Below, one piece after another: positions 54,609 to 63,480 of a stretch of DNA of 64,000 nucleotides. The stretch spans positions 2,510,501 to 2,574,500 of the forward strand of contig NZ_CP053351.1 in NCBI RefSeq assembly GCF_013394655.1, given 5' to 3'. This DNA comes from Winogradskyella schleiferi. GTDB lineage: Bacteria; Bacteroidota; Bacteroidia; Flavobacteriales; Flavobacteriaceae. Under the pieces are notes generated by a model that did not search any database, was not told where the DNA came from, and was given only the letters and a program-made list of their open reading frames with translations. Both the position numbers and the translations under genes were made by a program. The number at the start of each line of letters is the position of its first letter. The stretch's first letter is position 1.

Positions 54609-55903
54609 TATAATCTAGCGTCTACGGTGTCTATTGGAAGTAAAGATTTTACATCGAAAACAACACCTGTTTGTGATTTTAATTTAGTGATATCTATTTC
54701 TAGGAATTCATTATGAGAAACGGCTAAAATAACGGCATCATAATCTGAACTTAAATCACCAAAATCAGTAATTAAGTCTAGCTTATACTCATGCTTCACC
54801 TCTTCTTTTGATGCCCATGGATCATAAACATCCACATTAACATCGTAAGTCTCTAATTCTTCTATAATATCAATAACTCTAGAGTTTCTAATATCCGGAC
54901 AATTTTCTTTAAAAGTAATACCTAATACCAAAGCTTTTGATCCTTTTATGGTCGCTCCTTTTTTAATCATCATCTTCACCGTTTCCGTAGCAACGTAGCT
55001 TCCCATACTGTCATTCATTTTTCGACCAGCCAAGATAATTTCAGGGTTATAGCCAGACTCAATTGCTTTTTGTGCCAAATAGTATGGATCCACGCCAATG
55101 CAATGACCGCCAACTAAACCTGGAGAAAATTTTAAGAAGTTCCATTTGGTACCAGCAGCTTCTAAAACAGCTTTGGTATCTATATCCAATAATCTAAATA
55201 TCTTCGATAATTCGTTGACGAAAGCAATATTGATATCGCGTTGTGAGTTCTCAATTACCTTTGCCGCTTCGGCTACTTTAATGGAAGGTGCCAAATGCGT
55301 TCCTGCTGTTATAACTTTTAAATATAAATCATTAACTTTTTGAGCTATCTCTGGTGTAGAACCCGAAGTTACCTTTAAAATTTTAGTAACGGTATGCTCT
55401 TTATCACCTGGATTTATACGTTCTGGAGAATAACCTGCAAAAAAGTCTTCATTATATTTTAATCCAGAAAATTCTGCTAAGATCGGAACACATATATCTT
55501 CAGTTGCTCCAGGATAAACAGTCGATTCGTAGATTACGATATCATTTTTAGACATTGCTTTACCAACAGTTTCACTTGCCTTTATCAATGGTGTAAACAC
55601 TGGCTTGTTTAATGCGTCTGTTGGTGTCGGCACCGTAATAATATAAACATTCGTTACAGCCAATTCTTCTACATTATCTGTAATATAAAGCCCTTTATTC
55701 GCATTCAAATCTGTAGTTAATACTGATTTTAAATTATCGTTTTCAACTTCTAGTGTTTTATCGACACCATTATTTAATTCACTGATACGCTGCTTGTTGA
55801 TATCGAAACCTACTACAAAATATTGTTTTGCAAATTCTACGGCAAGGGGCAAACCGACATAACCTAATCCTATGATTGCAATTTTATCTTCTGAATGTGT
55901 CAT
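54608..55903 (-). CDS. Nucleotide sugar dehydrogenase (WbpO/TviB-like)
   Basis: The 431-aa protein starts with IAIIGLGYVGLPLAVEFA (NAD site), has the central helix with VAEAAKVIENSQRDINIAFV, and catalytic C268 in GLVGGHCIGVDPYYLA; the UDP-binding C-terminal domain ends with ITFKENCPDIRNSRVIDI. It oxidises the C6 hydroxyl of a UDP-HexNAc to a carboxylate in two steps with NAD+. Its close pairing with the epimerase argues for UDP-GlcNAcA/UDP-GalNAcA. Four-base overlap with the initiating transferase gene. Confidence 0.92.
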   Translation of the reverse strand: MTHSEDKIAIIGLGYVGLPLAVEFAKQYFVVGFDINKQRISELNNGVDKTLEVENDNLKSVLTTDLNANKGLYITDNVEELAVTNVYIITVPTPTDALNKPVFTPLIKASETVGKAMSKNDIVIYESTVYPGATEDICVPILAEFSGLKYNEDFFAGYSPERINPGDKEHTVTKILKVTSGSTPEIAQKVNDLYLKVITAGTHLAPSIKVAEAAKVIENSQRDINIAFVNELSKIFRLLDIDTKAVLEAAGTKWNFLKFSPGLVGGHCIGVDPYYLAQKAIESGYNPEIILAGRKMNDSMGSYVATETVKMMIKKGATIKGSKALVLGITFKENCPDIRNSRVIDIIEELETYDVNVDVYDPWASKEEVKHEYKLDLITDFGDLSSDYDAVILAVSHNEFLEIDITKLKSQTGVVFDVKSLLPIDTVDARL

Positions 55904-56490
55904 TTATTTAAAGTAGATTTTAAAATAAGTTTCAAATCTAAACAAAAACTGTAATTCTTAACATACTTTTTATTGATTTTCACTTTATCTACCCATATAA
56001 TCGTTCTATTGTACTGATTTGGGTCTTTTTGTCGTTCTAATACCAGCTCTTCATTCCGATACTTTAAGGATGCCGGCCCAGTAATTCCTGGTTTTACCTT
56101 CAAAATAATCCTATCACCACCTTCTAACTCGTCCGCAAAACCCTGTATATCAGGTCTTGGACCAACAAAACTCATATCACCTATTAATACATTAAAAAGC
56201 TGAGGAAACTCATTTAGTTTTGTACGCCTAAGGAATTTTCCAATAGGTGTTGCGTAATGATTTAAATGACCCAATTGATGCTCGCCGTGTTTTAATGTTC
56301 TTATTTTATATATTTTGAATAATTTGCCATGTTGACCAACGCGATATTGAGAAAATATGCCGATTTTTTTCGTATCTATTGTCGCTATAATCACAAGTAT
56401 TAGAATAGGCACCAACATTAATGGCAATAATATAATTACGAAAACCACATCAAATATACGTTTAACCTGAAGTTGAGTTTTAGTAATCAA
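55900..56490 (-). CDS. Initiating sugar-phosphate transferase, short form
   Basis: The 196-aa protein has one N-terminal hydrophobic hairpin (VVFVIILLPLMLVPILILVI) and the catalytic domain: FKIYKIRTLKHGEHQ, FLRRTKLNEFPQLFNVLIGD, FVGPRPDIQGFADELEGG, VKPGITGPASLKYRNEE. This is the PglC-like monotopic form. It moves a sugar phosphate to undecaprenyl phosphate. The start is TTG 56490. It overlaps the dehydrogenase gene by 4 bases (ATGA). Confidence 0.92.
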   Translation of the reverse strand: MITKTQLQVKRIFDVVFVIILLPLMLVPILILVIIATIDTKKIGIFSQYRVGQHGKLFKIYKIRTLKHGEHQLGHLNHYATPIGKFLRRTKLNEFPQLFNVLIGDMSFVGPRPDIQGFADELEGGDRIILKVKPGITGPASLKYRNEELVLERQKDPNQYNRTIIWVDKVKINKKYVKNYSFCLDLKLILKSTLNK

Positions 56491-56510
56491 AATATTGGAA
56501 TTAAAACAAT

Positions 56511-58982
56511 TTAAATTCTTCTCAAGAAATTCTTTATTTTTTTGAATATTGAAGGATTATCTTTTTCGTGATATGTTTCACCATAAACACCATAACCATA
56601 GCCATAACCGTAACCGTAGCCATAACCATAGTTACTATTGTTTTTATGTCTGTAAAAATTTAATACAAAACTGACATTTTTAAGCTCACCTGTACGATTC
56701 TTTGCATTAACCAACTGAAGCATTCCTTTTTTAGTATAATCCAATCTTACCATAAAGATAGTCGCATCAGCATATTGTGTTAGCTCTAATGCATCCGTCA
56801 CCAAACCTAAAGGTGGCGTATCTAAAATAATCATATCATATTCGTGCTCAAGGGTTGCTATTAGTTCTTTCAATTTTCCGCTCATTAACAGCTCAGAAGG
56901 GTTTGGAGGTATTGGCCCTGATGGAATGATATCTAAATTCTCAATGTGCGTGTGCGTAATGACATCTTCCATATCATTATCTCCTATGAGATAATTTACT
57001 ACACCTTTATCATTGGTCACATTGAAATCATTAAATATTTTGGGTTTACGTAAATCCAGACCTAACAGAATGGTCTTTTTGCCGGAAAGTGCGTAAACCG
57101 TTGCAATGTTAATTGATGTAAACGTTTTTCCTTCACCACTAACTGACGAGGTAATCATCAAAGTATTGGATTTCTTTCCAGTATCCTTTTTGCTAAAAAT
57201 AAATTGTAAACTCGATCTAATGGCCCTAAATGATTCCGCTACAGCCGATTTTGGTTTCTCGTAAGCGACCAAATTATTTTTATAGCGGTATTTACCAATT
57301 AATCCTAATATCGGAATATTAGACATCCTTGTAACCTCATCAGATCCATGTAATGTATTATCTAAAAGATAAACAATAAAAATCAAAAACATAGGGATAA
57401 AAAAGCCCATCATTAAAGCCATCATATAGTTTAGCGACTTATTTGGCCCAATTAAACCTCCTCCAATGTCTTTAGCCTCATCTATAACTGTGATATCTGA
57501 TATATTAGCCGCTTTAACAATTGCAGCTTCACTTCGTTTAGTCATATAAATATCGTATGCTTCTTGGCTGATTTCTAATTTTCTTTGAATTTTTAAATAC
57601 TGTTGTTCATCTTCAGGTAACCCACTTAAATTCGACTCTAGATTTACAATATTGCGGCTCATAGTCCCAATTCTTATCCTGATTGTTTGCTTTGTGGCAT
57701 CTATCGTTTCAAGCAAGACATTTTTTTCAGAATCGATACGTCGGTCAATTTCCTTAAAAAGTCCAGAACCTTCTTTAGTCGTATATTCAAGATTTTGTCG
57801 TTCTGCCGCTAAGTTTACAATTTTAGATACGCTATTAAGAATATTCCCTTCGTTAATGCCAACGCTGGTTGGTGCCGCAATTTTTGTATAATCTGTTTTG
57901 GTATTCAAATAAAACTCTAGATTATTTAAGTAATCTAATTTTGCTTCTTCTTCTTGTTTTGCCAATTCAAATTCCCTAAGTTGTTCGGATATTTGATTCA
58001 TTTCATTTGAAATATCAAAAACCTGGTTTTCCATTCTAAATTTATTCATTTCGTCCGTAACATTTTTAAGGTCAGAGTTTACCGCAGCGAGGCTGCTGTC
58101 AATAAATTTAATGGTATTTGTAGCGTATAAATTTTTCGTTTCTAGTTCTGTCCTACTCAATATAGAAGATGTGGCATTGAGATAATCTACGATTTTAGAT
58201 TTATTATTCCCTGCAAGTTCCAACTTCAAAATAGAAGAAGACAACTGGGAATAAGATCCGATTATAATTCTTGATTTATAACTATTAACAACGGCGTCAT
58301 AACTTCTAAACTTTAAAAAATACTCTGACCCAGGCTTAATATCGTGAGATGGCTTCAACAATAATTTACCATTAAGAAAAGACAAGGCAATGTTTTCCCC
58401 ATTTTTATAGTTCTTATTGAACGTACCAACTGGTACTTTTATCCTAGAAATGGATTGATCACCATACTTCTGGGCAGATGCACTTGCAACTTCAAAAGCT
58501 GTGAAAACCTCAAACTCATCATCACTTATAAATCTAATTCCTACAGGATAATTAATAACCTGATTCTTTGTTTTATCTATTATAAATTCGAAAGGAGCTT
58601 TTTTATAAATATCTTCTTTTCTATATTTTCCTTCAACTAGATATTCCATGTAATATTGAAGAGAATCCACTACTTTTTCATTGTGACTTCTAGTTTTTAT
58701 AGCCGTTAGTATTTTACCAACTTTTCCAGAAACCCCTCCCCAATTAAAGGAGATACTGGTGTTGGCTGTAAAAAAAGGGTTTTGATCGTTATCTACTGAG
58801 ATCAACGAATCTAACTTGTAAACATTCTGCTTTCTCACATTTATGAAGTAAGCGATTAGCATAGCAGCACCAATACAAAGCAAGACAAATTTCCATAGAT
58901 TTAATACTTTAAAAAGATAGCCTCTAAAGTCAAAACTTATATTTTGAGACTCATGGTCTTCTAATTCTTCGTAATCTCTCAT
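56511..58982 (-). CDS. wzc: Polysaccharide co-polymerase / tyrosine autokinase Wzc
   Basis: An 823-aa inner-membrane protein: N-terminal Wzz domain with a membrane helix (FVLLCIGAAMLIAYFI), a long periplasmic coiled-coil region (about 280-480), a second helix (MMALMMGFFIPMFLIFIVYL), then the BY-kinase domain with Walker A SSVSGEGKTFTS (about 609-620), Walker A' LLGLDLRKPK and Walker B MIILDTPPLG. The C-terminal tail holds seven Tyr-Gly pairs (about 784-797) and further Tyr, the autophosphorylation cluster. It controls chain length and export with Wza. Confidence 0.94.
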   Translation of the reverse strand: MRDYEELEDHESQNISFDFRGYLFKVLNLWKFVLLCIGAAMLIAYFINVRKQNVYKLDSLISVDNDQNPFFTANTSISFNWGGVSGKVGKILTAIKTRSHNEKVVDSLQYYMEYLVEGKYRKEDIYKKAPFEFIIDKTKNQVINYPVGIRFISDDEFEVFTAFEVASASAQKYGDQSISRIKVPVGTFNKNYKNGENIALSFLNGKLLLKPSHDIKPGSEYFLKFRSYDAVVNSYKSRIIIGSYSQLSSSILKLELAGNNKSKIVDYLNATSSILSRTELETKNLYATNTIKFIDSSLAAVNSDLKNVTDEMNKFRMENQVFDISNEMNQISEQLREFELAKQEEEAKLDYLNNLEFYLNTKTDYTKIAAPTSVGINEGNILNSVSKIVNLAAERQNLEYTTKEGSGLFKEIDRRIDSEKNVLLETIDATKQTIRIRIGTMSRNIVNLESNLSGLPEDEQQYLKIQRKLEISQEAYDIYMTKRSEAAIVKAANISDITVIDEAKDIGGGLIGPNKSLNYMMALMMGFFIPMFLIFIVYLLDNTLHGSDEVTRMSNIPILGLIGKYRYKNNLVAYEKPKSAVAESFRAIRSSLQFIFSKKDTGKKSNTLMITSSVSGEGKTFTSINIATVYALSGKKTILLGLDLRKPKIFNDFNVTNDKGVVNYLIGDNDMEDVITHTHIENLDIIPSGPIPPNPSELLMSGKLKELIATLEHEYDMIILDTPPLGLVTDALELTQYADATIFMVRLDYTKKGMLQLVNAKNRTGELKNVSFVLNFYRHKNNSNYGYGYGYGYGYGYGVYGETYHEKDNPSIFKKIKNFLRRI
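56589..56630 (-). repeat. Hexanucleotide tandem repeat coding the Tyr-Gly tail of Wzc
   Basis: Seven in-frame 6-base units (TAT/TAC followed by GGT/GGC). Unit sequences differ at third codon positions but are close enough for slippage or unequal recombination. Confidence 0.8.
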
Positions 58983-58988
58983 ATTAAT

Positions 58989-59789
58989 TTAAAGTCTTGA
59001 ATAAAGTAATATCGCAGTTGTAAGTAGTGAAAGAATGGAAGCTATTGCTGAGATACTAGAAATGGCAGTTTCACCTGTTCCAATTGACTTTTGTTTTAAA
59101 GGTTCTACATAGATGATATCATTCGGCTGAATGTAATAATATGGAGATTGCATAACCTTAACATCGGTTAAATCCAAACTATGTATTTTTTGACCTTGAG
59201 GATATTGCCTAATAATTTTGACATCTTTTTTATTACCAGTCACTGGTATTTCACCAACATTGGCAATAGCTTCAAATATATTTACACGTTCGGTGAATAA
59301 AACCTGACTTCCGGGATTACCAACTTCTCCATTGGCCGTATACCTTAATCCTGCCAATTTAACAGTAACAAATATATTTGCAGTTTCTTTAAATTGCTCT
59401 TCAAGCAATTTTTTTTCAATATTTTTTTCAATTTCTTCAGTAGTAAACCCTAGAACATTTATATAACCCAAGGTCGGTATCCTAATATTACCGTGTACAT
59501 CAACGGTAAATCCATCAAAATAAGCCCGCTCAGCGCTACCAGCATTCAAATTCGCATCTCCGGCCGGGTTTAAAATAGATACTGTTTCTTGATCTAATGC
59601 CTTAACTCTTACATTTAAAATGTCATTAATCTGAACTCTGTAAGGTTTCTGAACTTCGGTTAAATTATTTGGAATACTATCATATTTAGAATTCTCCTTA
59701 TTTTGAAGATATACAGTGTCCTTATGAGGGATACAAGAACTAACAATGACACAACTCAACAAAATAATCAAAAGCTTTATCCGCTTCAT
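58989..59789 (-). CDS. wza: Polysaccharide export outer-membrane lipoprotein Wza
   Basis: The 266-aa protein has a lipoprotein signal MKRIKLLIILLSCVIVSSC (Cys19), then the polysaccharide export domain (KPYRVQINDILNVRVKALDQ, DVHGNIRIPTLGYINVLGFT) and an SLBB domain (NGEVGNPGSQVLFTERVNIF). The C-terminus ends in a hydrophobic segment (AISSISAIASILSLLTTAIL) instead of the E. coli Wza amphipathic helix, as is usual in Bacteroidota. It forms the outer-membrane exit with Wzc. First gene of the 33-gene locus; 6 bases before wzc. Confidence 0.92.
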   Translation of the reverse strand: MKRIKLLIILLSCVIVSSCIPHKDTVYLQNKENSKYDSIPNNLTEVQKPYRVQINDILNVRVKALDQETVSILNPAGDANLNAGSAERAYFDGFTVDVHGNIRIPTLGYINVLGFTTEEIEKNIEKKLLEEQFKETANIFVTVKLAGLRYTANGEVGNPGSQVLFTERVNIFEAIANVGEIPVTGNKKDVKIIRQYPQGQKIHSLDLTDVKVMQSPYYYIQPNDIIYVEPLKQKSIGTGETAISSISAIASILSLLTTAILLYSRL

Positions 59790-59811
59790 ATATACAATGG
59801 ATCTTTAGAGA

Positions 59812-59840
59812 CAAATATAATGTATCAATAGTAATATCAA
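59812..59840 (-). promoter_or_regulatory. Promoter of the polysaccharide locus
   Basis: On the minus strand, a -33 TTG (complement of CAA, 59838-59840), 18 bases, then TATATTTG (complement of 59812-59819), matching TTG-N(17-23)-TAnnTTTG. The wza ATG is 22 bases downstream. Confidence 0.65.
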
Positions 59841-59852
59841 AACTAATACTAT

Positions 59853-59860
59853 TATTTTTG
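59853..59860 (+). promoter_or_regulatory. -7 promoter element of the ABC-F gene (TATTTTTG)
   Basis: An exact TAnnTTTG match 29 bases before the TTG start at 59890. A weaker GTTCTTTG lies at 59871-59878. Confidence 0.4.
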
Positions 59861-59889
59861 GTTTATTTCCGTTCTTTGCAAAAAAAAGT

Positions 59890-61752
59890 TTGAATTACCT
59901 CAACGTAGAAAACATATCAAAATCTTTTGGAGAACTCGTTCTATTTAAAGATTTATCCTTTAGCATCCATAAAGATCAAAAGATTGCTTTTGTGGCCAAA
60001 AATGGAAGCGGAAAGACCTCTATCCTTAATATTTTATCTGGTAAAGATGCACCAGATGAAGGGCAAATAGTCATTAGAAAAGGGCTTCGTTTAGCATTTT
60101 TGGATCAAGAACCCGATTTAGATCCTAATCTCACTCTAGAAGAAACTATTTTCGCTTCAGATATCCCAATCATTAAAATTATTGAGGCTTACGAAAAAGC
60201 CTTAAAAAATCCTGAAGACACAGAAGGGTATCAAAAAGCATTCGAGGCGATGGATAGAAACAATGCGTGGGAATTTGAAACGCAATACCAACAAACCCTA
60301 TCGCAATTAAAGTTAGATGATCTGTCTTTAAAAGTGAACACACTTTCCGGTGGGCAAAAAAAGCGCTTGGCACTAGCACAATCCATATTGAGTAAACCAG
60401 ATATTTTAATTTTGGATGAACCTACTAACCATCTCGACTTAGAAATGATTGAATGGCTGGAAGATTACTTTGCTAAAACGCAACAAACCTTGTTTATGGT
60501 CACTCACGATCGCTATTTTTTGGAGCGGGTTTGTAATGAAATTATAGAATTAGACCAAGGACAACTCTACACCTACAAAGGAAACTATTCGTATTATTTA
60601 GAAAAGAAAGAAGCCCGAATCGAAAACGAAGCTACAGAAGTTGGCAAAGCCAAGCAACTCTTTAAAAAAGAACTCAATTGGATGCGTCGCCAACCAAAAG
60701 CGCGTACCACAAAATCCAAGAGTAGAATCGATGACTTTTCTGAAATAAAATCTAAAGCGCACAAACGCAGAAACGATCACCAAATTCAATTGGAGATCAA
60801 CATGGAACGTTTGGGTAGCAAGATCATAGAGTTTCATAATGTCTCTAAATCCTTTAAAGACAAAACTATTTTGGATGGTTTTGAATATACCTTTAAAAAA
60901 GGCGAACGTATTGGTGTCATTGGAAAAAACGGAACTGGTAAATCCACATTTCTTAACTTATTAACCCAAAGCTTACAACCTGATGCTGGAAAAATTGTCA
61001 TTGGAGAAACGGTTAAAATCGGTTATTACACGCAAGGCGGAATTAAAGCAAAACCCAACCAAAAGGTCATTGATGTCATCAAGGAGTTTGGCGATTATAT
61101 TCCTTTGGCAAAAGGCCGACAAATTAGTGCCCAACAATTGTTAGAACGGTTTTTATTTGACCGTAAAAAACAATGGGATTTTGTTGAAAAACTAAGTGGT
61201 GGCGAACAAAAACGACTCTATTTATGTACCGTTTTAATTCAGAATCCCAATGTGTTGATTCTTGATGAACCTACAAACGACTTGGATATTGTAACACTAA
61301 ATGTACTAGAAGATTTTCTAATGGATTTTCCAGGAGTTCTATTAGTGGTTTCTCACGACCGTTATTTTATGGATAAAATTGTAGATCACATGTTTGTCTT
61401 TAGAGGCGATGGTGTGGTTGATGATTTTCCAGGTAACTATTCAGATTTTAGAGCTTATGACAACAGCCAAACGAAGGAAATTGAGCCAGCCGAAAAAGTG
61501 GATAACACCAAAGCTGTAAAACAAAACGAAGCCAATAAGTTAGATTACAACGAACAAAAAGAATACAAGAATTTAGAATCTAAAATCCGTGCGTTGGAAT
61601 TAGATAAAACAGCATTGGAAGCTAAATTTCTTGATCCCGATTTATCACAAGACGACATTAAAAAACTCTCTGATAAACTTCAAGTAATCATGGATACGAT
61701 TGAAGAAAAGGAAATGCGGTGGTTTGAGTTGTCTGAGAAATTAGAAACCTAA
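59890..61752 (+). CDS. ABC-F ribosome-associated ATPase (Uup-like)
   Basis: The 620-aa protein has two ABC domains without membrane parts: Walker A AKNGSGKTS and GKNGTGKST, signatures LSGGQKKRLALAQ and LSGGEQKRLYLC, and Walker B ILILDEPTNHLDL and VLILDEPTNDLDI. Between them lies the interdomain helix (KAKQLFKKELNWMRRQPKAR). The C-terminal coiled coil (YKNLESKIRALELDKTALEA) is the Uup mark. ABC-F proteins act on stalled or early ribosomes. Start is TTG 59890. Divergent from the polysaccharide locus. Confidence 0.92.
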   Translation: MNYLNVENISKSFGELVLFKDLSFSIHKDQKIAFVAKNGSGKTSILNILSGKDAPDEGQIVIRKGLRLAFLDQEPDLDPNLTLEETIFASDIPIIKIIEAYEKALKNPEDTEGYQKAFEAMDRNNAWEFETQYQQTLSQLKLDDLSLKVNTLSGGQKKRLALAQSILSKPDILILDEPTNHLDLEMIEWLEDYFAKTQQTLFMVTHDRYFLERVCNEIIELDQGQLYTYKGNYSYYLEKKEARIENEATEVGKAKQLFKKELNWMRRQPKARTTKSKSRIDDFSEIKSKAHKRRNDHQIQLEINMERLGSKIIEFHNVSKSFKDKTILDGFEYTFKKGERIGVIGKNGTGKSTFLNLLTQSLQPDAGKIVIGETVKIGYYTQGGIKAKPNQKVIDVIKEFGDYIPLAKGRQISAQQLLERFLFDRKKQWDFVEKLSGGEQKRLYLCTVLIQNPNVLILDEPTNDLDIVTLNVLEDFLMDFPGVLLVVSHDRYFMDKIVDHMFVFRGDGVVDDFPGNYSDFRAYDNSQTKEIEPAEKVDNTKAVKQNEANKLDYNEQKEYKNLESKIRALELDKTALEAKFLDPDLSQDDIKKLSDKLQVIMDTIEEKEMRWFELSEKLET

Positions 61753-61756
61753 AGTC

Positions 61757-61927
61757 TCTCGCAAAGGCGCAAAGAAAAAATAATCAATACTATCTTTTTT
61801 ATTTTTTATAGAAGATGAAAGATTATAAAAATATTAGTGTTTAATTACGTCTTTAAATGCATTACCTTTTTTTAACCGTAACACTTTGCCCCTTTGCGGC
61901 TTTGCGCGATTAAAAAACCTTGCGAGA
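61757..61927. repeat. Long inverted repeat of the CGCAAAG family
   Basis: TCTCGCAAAGG (61757-61767) pairs with CCTTGCGAGA (61918-61927). Further copies GGCGCAAAG and CTTTGCCCCTTTGCGGC, then TTTGCGCGA, stand inside the arms. It fills the space between the ABC-F gene and the methyltransferase gene. Confidence 0.65.
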
Positions 61928-61932
61928 AACAT

Positions 61933-62703
61933 ATGTACCAAATAAAAGAATACATAAAATTCCTACTAAACTCCACAAACCAACACGGCGTCCACTCCCC
62001 TTTTGTCTATAATTTCATAACTAAATGTCTATATAATAAAACAGCATACAAAGCTTACACTAAACTCCTTGACTATAAGAAAACGTTAGAAAACTCAAAG
62101 ACCACATTACAAATCACAGATTTTGGCGAAGGCTCTAAAACACTTGACGCTAATGAAAGAAGTATCAGTAAAATGGCCAAAACCTCTAGTAGTTCAAAAA
62201 AAGATGCACAACTCTTATTTAGAATTTCAAAATATTTCAACTTTAAAAACAGTTTAGAATTAGGGACTTCTTTAGGTATGGGAACTTACGCCTTGGCATT
62301 AGCGAATCCCAATGCTACAATTACAACCCTTGAAGGCTGTTCAAATACTTCTGATTTTGCAAAATCCCAACTTGAAAAACATGGCGTTAAAAATGTTGAA
62401 TTTGAAATAGGAAGTTTCAGCGAGAAAATTCCCAGTATAAAAGACGACACCTTCGATTTTATCTTCTTCGATGGTCATCATAATAAACAAGCAACCATTC
62501 AATATTTTGAAACTTTATTATCCAAAGCGCACAATGAAACCGTTTTTGTTTTCGATGATATCTATTGGTCCAAAGGCATGACCGAAGCATGGGAACATAT
62601 AAAGAACCATAATGCGGTAACCGTAACCGTAGATAGCTTCCATTTAGGCTTTGTTTTTTTCAGAAAAGAACAAAAAAAAGAACATTTTAAAATAAGACTG
62701 TAA
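61933..62703 (+). CDS. Class I SAM-dependent O-methyltransferase-like protein
   Basis: NSLELGTSLGMGTYALALA is the SAM-binding motif, followed by TITTLEGCSNTSDFAKSQLE and TFDFIFFDGHHNKQATIQYF, as in O-methyltransferases of the CmcI/catechol type. The N-terminus INQHGVHSP-like NSTNQHGVHSPFVYNFITKC is a conserved feature of a Bacteroidota family with unknown substrate. ATG 61933 (MYQIKEYIKF) is preferred, since the longer frame from 61894 is translated repeat DNA. Its first base lies 6 bases after the end of the inverted repeat. Confidence 0.78.
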   Translation: MYQIKEYIKFLLNSTNQHGVHSPFVYNFITKCLYNKTAYKAYTKLLDYKKTLENSKTTLQITDFGEGSKTLDANERSISKMAKTSSSSKKDAQLLFRISKYFNFKNSLELGTSLGMGTYALALANPNATITTLEGCSNTSDFAKSQLEKHGVKNVEFEIGSFSEKIPSIKDDTFDFIFFDGHHNKQATIQYFETLLSKAHNETVFVFDDIYWSKGMTEAWEHIKNHNAVTVTVDSFHLGFVFFRKEQKKEHFKIRL

Positions 62704-62790
62704 CAACCTCACAACTTTTACGTCCTATTGTTTCAAGTTATTTAATCCTGTATCTTGCAGGAACATTTCAGCAATCAAGAGACTTTAATT

Positions 62791-63480
62791 ATGAGCGGCA
62801 ACGTCATTGAAATCAGAAATATCATTAGGGACTTTAAATTAGGGCAAGAAATCGTCCATGTTCTAAAAGGCATTGATTTAGACATTAAGCGTGGCGAATA
62901 TGTGGCAATTATGGGACCATCTGGTTCTGGAAAATCCACACTAATGAACCTATTAGGGTGTTTAGATACGCCCACGGCTGGCTCTTATAATTTAAACGGA
63001 AATGACGTGAGCCAAATGAGCGATGACGAACTCGCAGACATTAGAAATACAGAGATTGGCTTCGTTTTTCAAACCTTCAATCTATTACCAAGAACCACTG
63101 CTTTAGATAATGTAGCCTTACCTATGGTCTATGCAGGTGCTTCCAAAAAAGAACGTCAAGAAAGAGCGTCTCAGGTTTTAACTGATGTCGGACTAGCAGA
63201 CCGAATGGATCACAAACCCAATCAACTGTCTGGTGGACAAAGACAACGTGTTGCTGTTGGTAGAGCCTTAGTTAACAAACCATCTATCATTCTGGCTGAT
63301 GAGCCAACTGGAAATCTAGATTCTAAAACGGGCCATGAAATCATGCAACTATTCGATGAAATTCATAAATCCGGAAATACAGTAATTATGGTAACGCATG
63401 AAGAAGAAGTCGCGGCTCATGCAAAACGTATTATTCGTTTAAGGGATGGTGTCATTGAGAGTGATACTTTTAATGTATAA
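62791..63480 (+). CDS. LolD/MacB-like ABC transporter ATP-binding protein
   Basis: The 229-aa ATPase has Walker [16 protein letters not shown], the family-specific [18 protein letters not shown], signature [16 protein letters not shown], Walker [17 protein letters not shown] and [13 protein letters not shown]. The LolD/MacB/FtsE-type class works with permeases that transmit force to the periplasm. No permease is nearby in this window. ATG 62791 ([10 protein letters not shown]) is preferred; the frame is open to 62755. Confidence 0.9.
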   Translation: MSGNVIEIRNIIRDFKLGQEIVHVLKGIDLDIKRGEYVAIMGPSGSGKSTLMNLLGCLDTPTAGSYNLNGNDVSQMSDDELADIRNTEIGFVFQTFNLLPRTTALDNVALPMVYAGASKKERQERASQVLTDVGLADRMDHKPNQLSGGQRQRVAVGRALVNKPSIILADEPTGNLDSKTGHEIMQLFDEIHKSGNTVIMVTHEEEVAAHAKRIIRLRDGVIESDTFNV

